From: Paraphysoderma sedebokerense
Taxonomy: Eukaryota > Blastocladiomycota > Physodermatomycetes > Physodermatales > Physodermataceae
Length of the DNA: 64,000 nt
Reading direction: 5' to 3'
NCBI GenBank assembly: GCA_025602915.1
Contig: JAHLJZ010000004.1
Coordinates: 1 to 64,000 of the forward strand
Part shown: in pieces, positions 47,864 through 60,245 of the stretch
Layout: the number at the start of each line of letters is the position of its first letter
Numbering within the stretch: position 1 is the stretch's first letter
Translations under genes and position numbers: made by a program
The notes under the pieces: generated by a model
The model's input: only the letters and a program-made list of their open reading frames with translations
The model's database searches: none
What the model was told of the DNA's origin: nothing

Positions 47864-49552
47864 TTACTTGACATTGACGTATACGTCTTTTTGGTACCCA
47901 CTTATTTCGGCCATACTCGCCAACGTCACAACCTGCGGCACTTTTGGGACCGGTGGTTCTCTCTTCCCATTCCCATCGTACCCGTGCCCGACGTATCCTT
48001 TATGCCCGTGTCCATGTCCATGTCCATGTCCATGAGAATGTCCATAGTCGCTTCGACCGCTGGTAGAACTGATAGTCGCTGTCGCGCTGGTAGTTTCTCC
48101 TCCACTGCCGCTGCTACTGAACGATTCTTCGTCAGATATGTACCGTTTTCCAGCCAATTTCGTGACGAGTTGTGATGAAAAGTAAACGAGGGCGTTCATC
48201 GCGCCTTGTAAAGGGGTGAAAAAGGCGTGGAGACAGAATAAGAAATAAAGTGGTTTGGGTCCTACGAATCCTTGGAGACGATTGGTAGTCGCCCAGATCC
48301 TGTGTAGCGTTGAATTTCGGGAATTCAAAGAATTCCAAATTAACAATTTAGCATATCATTATAGAAAACTAAAGTATACGCCATGAAAGAGAATTATACA
48401 AACCATGTCAAGAAAAACCCCAACAAATAAAACGAAGTTTTCACTCCATATTTAATCCTCGGATCTTGCAATTTATCTCTAATCCCATTTCGTATCCTCT
48501 TCCTCCCACTGATCCCACTCGTCGTACCCGTCGTCATTCGACTCATTCGATTCGACTTTGACCGACCGGTTCGGCTAGACGCGGAAGTAGCGTTGACTTG
48601 GTTTGTTGCGTTCCAGAGAACACGACCGACGAGGACGTAAATTATCAAGTTGAAGAGAAAAATGACCCAAATGGGGACATAAAATAACCACACTATTAAA
48701 TCAAAATTAAAAAAAAGAGACACATCATGTGGTTGTGAGTAACCCTGTAACTTTTAAAATACTAATATCCTGACACCCGCCTACAGATCAAACCAAAACA
48801 AAAAGAAAAAAAAAGAACTTACTCCTAAACTCTTTATAATCATTCGCAATCCAACACCACATATCAGCATCATTAAAAAACCTTGCCCCTTTAAACTGCA
48901 ACCCCCCAAACAACCACGGAAACGTCACCAAAAACGGAAAACTCCAACAAACTATATGATAATATTTCTCTATAGATAACACATAGGCTGACCCTTTTCG
49001 TAACAAAATCGTGATGAGGAGGTTGATGGCTATGGAGCCGTTCCAGAGGGTGGCGCAGAGGACAAAGTATTGGATGAAGAAACCTTGGATGGTGCAAAAG
49101 AGGGGGGAAGAAGTTGGCCACCTGGTTGACAGGAATTACGAATTTGAGTAAATGAAAAATAAAAAATTAAAATAGAAATCCACGGTTAGTAATTAGCGTT
49201 GGTTAACGTTCCATATAGCCTCCGACGATCCTAAGACGCCCGACGGCCAGGGCCTACGTTTGGCCGCTATTTTCTGTTGACTCGGGCCCCCTAAACCATA
49301 ATTCAAACTCCTCTAAACCACACCCCCAAAAGATAAATCAAACACAAACCTAGCCAAAAACAAACAACAACTAAAAAAAAAATCGCTAATCGACAACCAA
49401 AATACCACTCTATTAGGACTCTTAAACCTTTTATCCCTATTCAGTAAAAAGTCACTGATAATCCCTACTGAACCGATGATACTCAAGGAAGCGGCTATTC
49501 GGACGAGTAGCTGGATGGTATCGTTTTCTGCTTGCGTGAATACTTTGGACAT
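47864..49552 (-). CDS. Class E / cAMP-receptor-like GPCR with a Gly-His tail
   Basis: Seven-TM receptor at the plasma membrane, coupling to heterotrimeric G proteins. The start is ATG at 49552 (MSKVFTQAENDTIQLLVRIA). TM1 and TM2 with VVFWLSISDFFFS lie in exon 1; exon 2 holds FFIQYFVLCATLWNGSIAIN (TM3) and TM4 with the loop WCWIANDYKEFR, characteristic of Dictyostelium cAR-like and fungal class E receptors. The third exon holds TM5 (VWLFYVPIWVIFLFNLIIYV) and a basic third loop rich in Ser/Arg; TM6-TM7 follow with GFFLTWF and LQGAMNALVYF. The C-terminal tail has a Ser-rich segment and GHSHGHGHGHGHGHKG, then a free end QKDVYVNVK. The gene is minus, five or so exons. The ligand is not predictable. 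Confidence 0.85.
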
Positions 49553-50409
49553 TCGATAGGCTTGTAAATGTTGCAAAAAGTGTGAAACGGTTGAAAGAAA
49601 TTTGGGAGGGCCGGATGGAGTCGATGGGTGAGTTGGGTTTGGAAAGTGTGGGTTGAACTATGTACTTCTAAATTCTGGGTTGAGAGGGGTAGAAGTACAG
49701 AGTCGACGAAATTCGTTTAACGAAGTGATATTCAAAGTATGTAACACCAAGAGAATGAAAAGATGAAAAGTTCTGTAAGGTAGCTAAGAACTTTAAAAAA
49801 ACCGGGTAAATAAATGGAGGAGGAAGTAAACTGTCGAACCCGGCGACGCTGAAAAAAAAAAAAATGCAGCGGACAAAAAGCTGAAGCGAGTGAAAACTGG
49901 AATTGTACACTTGAAAAATAATGACCAGGAACAGCTAAACCACTTTGGTCGGGATATTCCACGATATTTAAACACCAGTTTGAGTCACCCCTTCTTGGTT
50001 GGTGTGTATCTCGGGTGAAGCGGCTTAATGAACTCGCTTATATACATGATTTTACCTTTGCTACTATTGTTTTAATTTTTTGGCAACCTGGTTGATAAAT
50101 TTAGTGACCACATCCCAACCCAACCAATGTCTAGAGGTGATGAGGTGTGACCTCGTCCAGTTTGAACAGTCGTGTACAATACCCACCGCATTCAACGATT
50201 CAACGCGCTCAGGACTCGCGACGGAATCGGGACAATAAAGGGACCGCTTAATTCGTTCAATTGGTATGACCCCGTTGCAGGGTCATTAGTATCATAGGAT
50301 GGTTACATCAGATGAGGCATACCCGGTGGCAATTTAGTTTGTGTGACGAGTGGATGGGGTTGGTCAGTAAGAGAGTATACAAAAGGATAAAGAGGATGAT
50401 TGTTTAAGG
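49553..50409. other. Intergenic stretch upstream of the GPCR
   Basis: About 850 bases with no recognised exon; presumed GPCR promoter and 3' UTR of the next minus-strand gene. Confidence 0.4.
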
Positions 50410-52040
50410 TCACATTTTCAGTGGTTTTGTGACATTCTTGTAGAACTTGAATGACGTTTTGAACGTGAGGGAATCAAAGTCTTTTTGCCTCTCGCTCTGA
50501 GCCGACAACGTCAGCATTTCTAAATAGAATTTCTTTTTTTGGAATGACGCAGATGTGGTGGTTGTTGTGCGGATGAATGTTATTTCTTGAACCAAGCTTG
50601 TTTGCCACCGGTTCAGATAGAATATTTCCCGCGATGTCAAAAGACCAACCGCAGACGTGAGTACTCCCAACTGCGCAAAACCATGCGTCGCAAGAAATTC
50701 TTTAATTTTGCTAAAAATTCCTCAAAGCTTGATTCCTTTCGTTAAACGGAGAAAGTTATTTACGGATTTTTAGTGTACAGGGTCTCCCTGATACCCCGAA
50801 TTTCATCAAACAATTGACTATACAATGCTACCACCCTCGGTACCTCATTCAATAAATTATTCTACAAGAGCCACAAAAACATCATGTGCATCAGTTAATA
50901 CCCGCATCAAAGTCATGATTACAACGCACAGAATGTATAAAAGACTTACCATATTGTTTTGACTGTCATCATCATTTTGAGTCGTTGCAATATTTTGCAG
51001 ATTATTCCCAACCATATTTATATTTTGAATTCCACTTTCCATTTGTGAGATAATCTCCGCAACAGCCGGAAACACAGTCGCCACGTCCCTACAAGTCCAC
51101 ACCAGAATTTCATTGGAAAAAACACAGATATCAATAACCAAATCGACTCTTTTTTAACCCTTTAAAAAATACTCTCCAGAATACCAAAACCCAAAAGTAG
51201 AAACAAAAACATACGGTTGATATTTTGGTTCAATCGTGACAAAACTTCCCGTCACTTGCTTCTTGAGGTTATGTAACAGTTTATCTTGGTTCACAGAGAT
51301 AGATGATAAATGAGTTTCAAAGACTTTCAAGCTCTTCAAATTATTCTCTGATCGAAATACAGTAGAGTGGGTGGTAAATGTGACAAGTAAACGTTAGAAA
51401 TAAAGAAACACGAGATAAAAGTAAGTGTGGGTGATGAATTAGATGACATTAAGGATTTAATGTTCAAGGTAAGTAAGGTGATAAAGTATATACCTATATC
51501 ATTGGCATAAAACACTCCTCTAGCTTCTTCACAAAACTCAAGTTGACTCAACCGTGTCTTCAACTATTCCATTCACAATTTCACGATTCGTAAGTGACAA
51601 TCCACCGAATCGATTCCAACAAAACACACATATTATCAAATCCAAAAAGTAAACAAAAAGGGTAATATAAAAGTAGAGTATTAGTTCTTAATTCTCCGTA
51701 TGAATGAATTGCTCCAAGAGTCAAGGAATACATACTTCGTCGACTCGAGTTTTCAAATTTGTCAAAGTCTCCAGCGACTCGATTAATTTCCTTGATCTAT
51801 CAGACTCTGGTAACGGTAGACTCTATGTAACCACCATTACGAATAAAAACAAAACAGTAAAACAAGATTCAAAAGGTAATTAGAATTCGGTCTGGGTTCT
51901 CGGACGTTGGTGTGAATTCGTGGTTGTAAAAGCGTGGGACGTACGAGATTGGGGTAACCGTATTCTGGGGTCGAGGATAACACGGCAGAGAGAGCGTCAA
52001 CGCAGGGTTGTGAGATTTGTGGGTGGTTTTGTGATAACAT
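50410..52040 (-). CDS. Coiled-coil protein, possibly augmin subunit HAUS2-like
   Basis: The start is ATG at 52040 (MLSQNHPQISQPCVDALSAV), with short exons to the stop at 50410. The body is helical: LPESDRSRKLIESLETLTNL, LKTRLSQLEFCEEARG, SLKVFETHLSSISVNQDKLL, then LKKQVTGSFVTIEPKYQPYV and VFPAVAEIISQMESGIQNI, and finally LTSAVGLLTSREIFYLNRW. The segment with a Leu/Lys helix, then a 'V-x-I-E-x-x-Y' strand-like turn and another helix resembles the region of HAUS2/AUG2 around its 'LPIEA-Y' block. That match is weak. If right, it would recruit gamma-tubulin to spindle microtubules. About seven exons, all with good splice sites. Confidence 0.55.
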
Positions 52041-52262
52041 CTGGTGTGGTAAATTGTGATGTGGAATGAATTGAATAAGGAGGTCGGGACTTGGACAAGT
52101 TGTTCGAACTCCTGCGAACCAGCCGCGACAAGTATAATCTGATCTGGACGATAGAATTGCGGTTCCTTAGCGAATATAAAGTCTTGACAAAACCATATAT
52201 TCGCACTATATTATGACTTATACGATAAGATTCATCATTCTCAATTACATTACCCCTATATC

Positions 52263-53783
52263 CTACGATTCCTTCGCCACATCCTTGTAAACATCAAACC
52301 TACGTTGACTATACAACGGAATACTCTCTCTGATACTTTTCATCGCTTCCGGATCAATATCCGCATACACGATTGTCTCGTGTTCTTCTGTCGTCGCTAT
52401 TACTTGACCACTTGGATTGACTACAGTCGAGTGACCCCATGCGTGGTAACTGGATTCAAGAACTCGAGAGGGGGAACAGGTCGCCACATAGATCTTTTTG
52501 AGTATAAGTTCAGTCGAAGATTAATAAAATAGAAGGATGAAAAAACTCAGTAGTGTTTTACCTGATTATCAACAGCCCGTGCCCTTTGCAAAAGCTCCCA
52601 ATGTAGCGGACCAGTGGTCATATTGAAAGCACCTGACAGCAAATTCAAGCACCATGATAATGAGTCTTCTTATCTACTTCTATGAGGGGAAAGTTAAACA
52701 TAAAATTACACACCAGGATAAATCATAGCGACACAGCCCTTTCTAGCGCAAATCATGGCCAATTCTGGGAACCGAATGTCATAACAAATAGCGACACCGA
52801 GTTTACCGTATTTGGTGTCTATCGTGGTGACCTGATTTCCAGGGGACAAAACTTCACTTTCCTGAGATGGCGAATCAATGATTGTGACAGCGAAAGTTGA
52901 ATTGTGAATTCGTTAGTTTTCCGATTGATCAGTTTGAATCAAAGACAAATTAACGAAACTACCTTGAACCTGATTTTTCCGGGTACATCGATATCAAATA
53001 AATGAACTTTTCGATGTGTTCCAATTAATTCACCTTTTTACGTTCCCCAACAAATCAAAAAAAAAAATCCAAACATCCATTCGTAGCGTTAAATTCTGTT
53101 CTACGATTTCCGGACATCGGTGATGAACAAAACGGGAGCTTTTTTTACCTTCTGGATTCCAAATAGTACAAGTATTGTACAACTTCTGCGAAGACTCTTC
53201 TCGTTCTGGTATTGACCCACCGATTAAATAAATTTTATTTCTCTATTTTAAAAGTTCGTTAAGACAAGACAGATATCAGTCCATTTGGAACCGAACATTC
53301 GGAGAATGATTCAAACCGGATGGCGGCACTTAAATGTCGACAGGACGGTTGGATTTAAATTAAAATAAATGATATACGAACCTTGGCAATTTCAGACAAC
53401 TTTTTGCAAGTTTCCCCAGAGGGTACAGGTTCAGCGTATTCCGGAAAGTAAGAAGTACCGTACGGCGAATTAAAACATTCCTATCCATGTTTCTTGAGTT
53501 AACGTTCTGCTTATCCCGTTCCATAAATATTATGTGAAGTAATAGATATTAAATGATACCATACAGGTAATACTACGACATGGCTACCCTGATTTGCTGC
53601 TTCTTTGATTTTTGATTCCGCATTGTTCAAATTTTGTCGTTTATCGGCAGATACTTTTAGTTGAATAAGGGCGAGTTTGAATGGACTAAACGAAAGAGAC
53701 GAAAGGGGAGAACTCATAGTGGAGAGGTGTGCAGATTGAAATCGGAGAAAGGAGGAGGAAAGGGAGCGAAGGGACGAGATCAT
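52263..53783 (-). CDS. NIT2: Omega-amidase (NIT2-type nitrilase superfamily), mitochondrial
   Basis: Hydrolyses the amide of alpha-ketoglutaramate and alpha-ketosuccinamate. The start [20 protein letters not shown] looks like a mitochondrial presequence, with a second Met 23 residues in that could give a cytosolic form. The Glu-Lys-Cys triad is complete: [10 protein letters not shown] (split by an intron at 53.49/53.55 kb; Glu), [16 protein letters not shown] (about 53.0 kb; Lys), and [12 protein letters not shown] (about 52.77 kb; Cys). The end has [20 protein letters not shown] and [13 protein letters not shown]. Family length is normal, about 300 residues. At least five exons. Reading frame is intact. 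Confidence 0.92.
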
Positions 53784-54251
53784 GAAGATTGTGGTGGTTT
53801 AAAGGTAGAGAAAGAAAGGCCGCCGTGTTCGAGGTTGGCCTGTCGACTTGATTTGAGGGCGAGGCCAATCATTGATAAATTATGTTCACTCTTACATAAG
53901 TGCCTAATCTAATGATTCAAGACGAAACAGCATCCAATGCATTTTGTTTAATTACGACTTTTTTCTCATCTCGACGGATATGCAGATATTAGAACTCGGT
54001 AAAATTCGGTGAAACTGATGAAACAAATTCAAATCGCAAAGGTGACTTTGACGATCTGTGATTTTTTTAATAACGATTTGATCACAATACATCAATAATA
54101 TTGTAAAAATAAGTAACAATTGCAAGACTATAAAACTACAACACGCTGCCTAATATGGTCTAATTTTACATCATTTTTCCCGGACCCCTCATTTTCCGTC
54201 TATAAACACAAATATCCCGCTTCACTCCTTTTCCAGAGTTATCTTACTTGT
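53784..54251. other. Gap between NIT2 start and secreted-protein stop
   Basis: No coding signal recognised; presumed NIT2 promoter plus the 3' UTR of the next gene. Confidence 0.4.
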
Positions 54252-55514
54252 TTACAAAGTGAATGACAATACAGCGACCAAACCGACGAATGCAGTAAAG
54301 AGGTTGGCATTCATCATCTCTACTCCGGAAGTATTGCCAGGTTTATTCGTCTTTGAAGAATCAGTGGAAGTGGTATTAGCGTTAGATTGAGCTACAGTTT
54401 TCATATCGACACAGTTGGTATCGGGGAGGTCAGAGCAAGGATCAGCAGATTCCTCAAATCCAGCGAAGAGGGAAGGACAGGCTGTAGTAATGGCAAAGAA
54501 TAACGGAAAATTATTATATGCTGAGAGAAGACTATCGAAACAGAATGAACTGAAATGAAGACCAATTTACGTACATCTGACATATGCAATACTTTCATCG
54601 CAAACTTTTTTACACAACACTCTATCGGCAGCATTGCGCTTTTTAGCTTCCTCATTCAATTCAGATAACTTGACCTTATTATAAAATTCGACAACTCCCT
54701 TAAGATCAGATTCGTTCCTGGAAGATAAACATTTCTGTGTGAGATTACGGATAAAATGTAGAGTCAAATTAATTACTTAAAAAAAATTGCATTTATCAAC
54801 ATACTTTGGCAACCACCATGGAAGATTGGCACAGTTTCCAAGGGTTCCGTAGCAGAGACTAAGCGAGTTTAAAAAGTGAAAAGTTAACACATCGTGCAAA
54901 CGGCGATCGAGATTTTATCGCCATACTGTGGAATTAGTAATAGCAAGCCGAGACAAACAAAACTTACAATAAACCAATTGATTCGGGAGCTTTTTTACCG
55001 CAAACAAGGGTACTGGCTTTCATCTAATTAGATTAATTAATAGTCAATAAACAATGACACAAAACGTGTTGTAGGTCCAATGATCAGCAATCAGGTTTTG
55101 GTCAATCCTTGATCGAACCATTTCGTCTGGACACCAGTAAACATCAGGGACCGAAAGGCAGGCAAAGAATTAAAAAGGAGGGAAATCCTCAAAAGAGATC
55201 GAGGGGCAAAAAAGAAAGGGCAATACATACAGAATTGATGTATTGCTCAGATTTGCCTTTGGGTAAGGCGGAAGTAAAAGGACTGAAAACATGACAGGTT
55301 TTGTCCACTGGATTGCACCAATTGATAGAGTCAAATTAGCAAACACTAAAATATGCAAATTGTATTCAGTCTCGATGGAAAAAAAAATCCAAAGCCTACC
55401 AGGTTTTTCGAATCCGGAACAAGTGTAAACAGCACCGGAAGGAGCAACATCAGCGGAAACACCAGAAAGCAAAGCAACGACAGACAACAAGGCGATGGCA
55501 ATTTGAGAGATCAT
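54252..55514 (-). CDS. Secreted Cys-rich protein, probably GPI-anchored
   Basis: Begins MISQIAIALLSVVALLSGVSA, a clear signal peptide. Further exons give Cys-bearing blocks: YTCSGFEKP, STLVCGKKAPESIGLL, LCYGTLGNCANLPWWLPK, LKGVVEFYNKVKLSELNEEA, ADRVLCKKVCDESIAYVRC, CPSLFAGFEE and DPCSDLPDTNC. A Ser/Thr/Asn-rich spacer follows, and the protein ends with a hydrophobic tail (ANLFTAFVGLVAVLSFTL) directly before the TAA. Signal peptide plus Ser-rich spacer plus C-terminal hydrophobic tail is the GPI-anchor pattern. Six exons or so. The fold is not recognised; surface or wall protein. Confidence 0.65.
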
Positions 55515-56326
55515 GATAACAGATACTTAGCAGCGACGAGGGATGTAGAATGAGAGAACGATATATGTGGTGATGAGGGTGTGGGAGGAATGCCAAGACA
55601 ACTGCGGCAGAGGAAGCGACGTGCCCGCTTTTTGTTTATTTCGGGCATGAATCGATTTTGTATTAACGGCGTGAAAACGAGACAATATTTTTAATTTTTT
55701 GTAACAGATCATGGCCTGGATAATAGAACTCACTAAGTTTAACTCCCCTTTCTTACGTCACAAGGCGGCGCTAACACTTTTCATTTTGTGTAGGCCTGTC
55801 GTTTTGTGATGTGTATTAAGATCGTGGTGTGTTGAAAATGGAGAAGACGACTATTTCGGCCAGAACACAATATGGCTTTATAAATTTTATATTGAGAGCG
55901 AAATGAAATCCGCTAATATTTGCCCTTCATTAGATTGAAAAATAAATATGCACTGTATTGCAATTGCGCTCTGCTCTTCGGCTTAGCAAGGGATGCAACG
56001 AAATTTGTACTGAGCTGCAGAAAGAAGCTCTTCGTCTAAATCTTTTCCGGCAGTTATAGTATATATTATACGATTATTATATGCGTACTTTTCGCTACTT
56101 TCTTAGATGCCAAACAGACTTCTTTTGCATATGCTGGGAAGTTGGAAGTCACCAGAGGGAGGTAATCGATATAATATTTACTAGCCAGTTTATTCGACAT
56201 GTTTTTACTTCACTTTCAAGTTCCATCACTAAGATTAGCTCACTAGTTCGTACCGCTCTGATTTTCATTCGATTCAATCACTGTCATTGCTATTTCACCC
56301 ACTCTTCCTCAAGATCACTATTGCTA
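55515..56326. other. Intergenic stretch
   Basis: About 800 bases between the secreted protein's start and the KH-CCCH gene's stop. Short frames only; nothing recognised. Confidence 0.4.
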
Positions 56327-56869
56327 TCACTTCTTTTTGTTCTTACGGTGAGACTTTTCCTTGGGCCCTTTACTTGTTCCTTCAAAACGTGGATGACTGT
56401 AAGGACACATCGCACGAGAGCAATTTGACCCATCAACGCACTTCCCGATTGCCTGAAATTAAATTGTTATTGTTTCTGAAGTATTACGACTGACACCTTA
56501 GAAACGGCTGTAGCTTTATTCCAACTTACCGTTACGGCTGCACCAGGGTCTGGAGAACGTCCGCCAACTACACTCTTAATATGTTGCTTTAAGAGTGCCT
56601 ATATGAGGTGATTTGAAGTTACGGAGGGGTAGCTGAATAGAGAGGATTTCTTTGGGTCTTACTTTACATTCCTCCAGGTCAGGCTGAGCTAGCTCATCGG
56701 CCCCTCTGCTTATTTCAATTACTCCATCATCCACCCGCAATTTGGTGTTCGTTACAAATTCGATCTGCTTGAGATGCTTTCCATTCCGACCAATAATACG
56801 CCCGATGTCAGCGTTGTCCGGGATAACAATTCTAGCTTTGCTAGGCCAGACCGATTTATTTACTGACAT
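56327..56869 (-). CDS. Compact KH-domain plus CCCH zinc-finger RNA-binding protein
   Basis: Three exons that join in phase. Exon 1 (ATG at 56869) has a KH domain: KARIVIPDNADIGRIIGRNG, where GRNG is the GxxG loop that grips RNA, then VTNTKLRVDDGVIEISRG. Exon 2 gives ALLKQHIKSVVGGRSPDPGA. Exon 3 gives GKCVDGSNCSRAMCPYSHPR: a C-x5-C-x4-C-x3-H finger of the Nab2/ZC3H14 type, and a very basic end (KEKSHRKNKKK). About 133 residues in all. Cytoplasmic or nuclear RNA binding is likely. Exons 2 and 3 lie outside the long frame, found by tracing GTAAGA/ATATAG and GTAAGT/TTTCAG splice sites. Confidence 0.65.
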
Positions 56870-57669
56870 GTTTATCGTAAATTCGCTGTAAAATGGCTTC
56901 AAATTTCGTAAATACAGAACTGTTGATGAAGAAAGTTACCATATTTGAGTGTGCTGTTTAAACAATCTTAATAAACTCGGACCGGCAGCAGCCAATCCAA
57001 TCGCCTGGTGCCACCTCTTTGTGCAATTTTATAGGTTGGAAACTCAGTTGCATTCTGGAACCCGAGTCGAATTGTTCTTTGAGCCGTCCACCCAGGCAAT
57101 CTCAAGCCTGGTAATCGCTGGACCTGACTGTACCAAATTGTAACATCATACTTTTACTCTGAATATTCCGCTTCATGTTTTCAATGAAATACACTCATGG
57201 AGTGCGTAGAGGACATGAATCAATCGACAGTCAGAAGTAGTAGCATTGCCTGCATAGCCGCCAGATACGTATACGCTAGTCGTTCAAAGTGCGCAATTTG
57301 GCATACCTTCCTTTTTACGTTACTCTCTGTTCTAGCTTTCACAAACCCAATCAAAATGAAATTGTCCCTCTGCAACCGCTCAATGCACCCGCAACATAAG
57401 ATCTGCGTATTAGAGCCCAGATTATATGTCACGCACATAATGCTGTATAGATGATCAAATGTTCTTATTTCAAAGCATATGATGGTCTTACTTGTCCATC
57501 TCTTTTCAATTTATAAGGAAAGTATGGATGAACCGTGCGTGTGATTTAAACTTATCTGTCCGGTCCTACTCCTGATAAGAAATAACTATCGCGTTTAACT
57601 CACATTCGCCATTCTACAGTCAATTCCGTCTCGATATCCACTATCCAACACTGTGGATGCTCAGACGAT
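56870..57669. other. Divergent promoter region
   Basis: About 800 bases between the starts of the KH-CCCH gene (minus) and the isochorismatase-like gene (plus). Frames inside have no motif. Likely holds both promoters. Confidence 0.4.
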
Positions 57670-59218
57670 ATGAACCCTACTAGTAGCCGCTTAAATCGCA
57701 TAGCAAATCTTTCTCTTACAAATACCGTTTTCTTCCTTTGCGATGTCCAAGAAAGTTATCGTTCCACAGTTTACCAGTTCGATTCCGTCGTGTCGACTGT
57801 CCAAAAGATGGTACATTCGTCTTCTTTCTTATACTTCCATATTGTCGTTTTTTATTATGAAACAGCTCATCGAATGATATCATATTAGGCCGATGCGGCT
57901 GAAATTCTCGACGTCAAACTTTGGGTTAAAGCTACGGCGCCTACGATATTCGGTAGTACTGTAGAAGACCTTGACCTCCGCAATGTAGATTCTCAAATTT
58001 CAACAAGTCGGTTTTCAATGTGCGATGAATTAATCAACAGATCTTTGAAAGATCGTAATCTTCAGAATGTGATACTGTTTGGCCTTGAGGTTGGTTTTTC
58101 AGTTGTGAATTGTTCCGGATAAGCTATAAACCAGTCGTAGCGTATGGTATTTTGATGGAAATTACTGAAAGATTTAACTATCGCATTTAATTATGGATAC
58201 GGAATTCGATATATTCAGGCTCATATCGGCATTGCACAGACGGCGGTTGACTTAATGAACGAGTCTATCGAAGTTTATATCCTTCACGACGCTGTTTCAA
58301 GTAGGAACCAAGGAGAGATTTCTATTGCATTGAAGGTACAATGCAACTATTGCCTGCAATTTTTCAATGATTCTATACCCCAGAAATGTGTATTCACGAA
58401 CATTACCTTGCCTTCCCATGTAGCGCCTCGAGAACCTAGGTGCTACGATTACTACTTCCGAGGCGATTTTGTTTCAGTTGGTGCGACATACAGCTCATCC
58501 CAAATTTGAAGCAATATCTGAATTGGTTGAAAAGTACGCAGAAGAAACGAAAAAGAATATGCTCTTGAATTGTTTGAATGCGACAAATTATTACAAGTCA
58601 AACGATTTAATGAAGGAATACTTAAAACAGCTACAGACTAGTAGAAACGAGCTCAGTTCGATTATTAGCAGTTCCTCCCAATTAGGAGCTCTCTCCAAAA
58701 ATCAGACGTCTGAACAGTTGACATCCGAATCGTTGACCTTCCCCTTTCCGATTCCGTCTCTATTTATGCCAGACCTTACTCACACATCTAACATCATCCC
58801 TTCGGAATCACAAACCGAAATCCGACAGCCGGCCAAAGAAAACAGAGATTACTATCCTCCTAAAAACAATGTATCAAGCACAGATATTGTGCCCACGAAT
58901 ACAACCAATGATGGCCGAAAACGACTTCATTCCCAATCAATATCGTACTCGTTACCAAACCCCGTGTTCCAGGCTCCCAAGTATGCCGTAATACCATTGC
59001 AATCCTCCAAATATTTACCGTCTTTACCGTCGCATGCCACAACGCAAATGATTTCGCCGTTCCAGGAATCGTTTGTCTTTGCAACAGCCGATAACGATGA
59101 TGCTTCAAAAAAGGATAAAAAGAGGAGGAGGGCTAGAACATGTTCCATTTGTTTATCTCAGGATTGCCCGGGCCGCGGAGGACGGATGCATTGTCAGTAT
59201 ACTAAGGATTCAAAATAG
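57670..59218 (+). CDS. Isochorismatase-fold pseudoenzyme (ISOC-like) with Cys-rich C-terminal extension
   Basis: Exons follow the ISOC1/ISOC2 family: TVFFLCDVQESYRSTVYQFD (catalytic Asp of LCDVQ kept), ADAAEILDVKLWVKATAPT, STSRFSMCDELI, NVILFGLE, then AHIGIAQTAVDLMNESIEVY, HDAVSSRNQGEISIAL and TTSEAILFQLVRHTAHPKFE. The nucleophile position, Cys in ISOC (e.g. GIEA-x-C-I), is Gly here (GLEAHIGI), and the Lys before FSM (KT-x-FSM) is Thr, so the catalytic triad is broken. The same frame then runs on for about 225 residues past the domain: a Ser/Pro/Gln-rich disordered region and a terminal basic Cys cluster, KKRRRARTCSICLSQDCPGR and GGRMHCQY (C-x2-C-x4-C-x8-C), like a short zinc knuckle. At least four exons. 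Confidence 0.8.
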
Positions 59219-60245
59219 TAATGTTTTGGTACATTTAAATTATTGTTCATTTTTAACACGCCGAAAAAAGTTGGTGGGCTGTATATATATAAGCGTAGCG
59301 AGCCAGTAAATGTAGATGAAAATATGAACAATATATTATTCAATGTTGTTATCGCTTTAATCTACCAGAATTCTCTTCTTATTTGCGCATAAAAATGTTA
59401 CAAAATTACCCAGAAATCGAGATGATCAATCACGGAGCACCCAGCTGTCATTTGGCGGTCCTCCACTTGACGCTTCCTCCGCCGCCTGAACGATCAATAC
59501 ATATCTTATTATATCTATCATCTCGCCTAAATCTTGCTTGTTGTTTGGCTGACAAAATAGTATTCGTTCATTCAAAATCTAATAAGTCTGGACTAAATTT
59601 GAATGGTAAAAAAATGTAAAATATTCCTCTTGCGCCTTTCGATCTTACTTCCGATCTTCACTTCAACACATTCTAACACCTGCTTATTGTTCGAACACAC
59701 TGATCCAACGAAAATCAAATTCGATTATTCAATATTAATTACAACAATATATTGCATCTAATAACGTTGCTATATGAAGATTACTGTGAATACTGTGATT
59801 GTCGGTTTCCGGATTCATCAGAATCCCGCAAGAAACATAAAGAAGGGGCACAACATCAATTAAATGTGCAAAGACATTATGATCAATTCAAAAGTTTGTT
59901 TTGAATTCTCTTCATATCTCCCTTCAAATTGTTGTTTTTGGCCTTTTGGATTTAAGGAAGGATTTAATTAGAGTGGAAACTAACTGTGACACGATAATCT
60001 TGTTGAAATAGCTCCTCAGCAGATCATAGAAGAACAAAGGACAAAACAGCCTTGTCGACGGTTTATGAATACTGGAGGCTGTAATTTGGGATTTAGTTGC
60101 AAGTATAGTCATTTTCCAGGTGGATTAGTTCCTTTTGAATTGTTGGGTTCGTTTTGGTTTCTTTACTCCCCTTTTCTTTTTAGTCTACTTTTAGTTGTGC
60201 TGTTTCACGTAATTGATGGCAATGTTTTTTGATCATTCTACCGTC
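59219..60245. other. Intergenic stretch
   Basis: About 1 kb, AT-rich. The frame at 59383-59619 has no motif; no RNA gene seen. Convergent 3' ends from both sides. Confidence 0.4.

Noticed and set aside
59383-59619. Plus-strand frame after the isochorismatase-like gene
   Set aside because: No motif, no splice link; AT-rich 3' flank.
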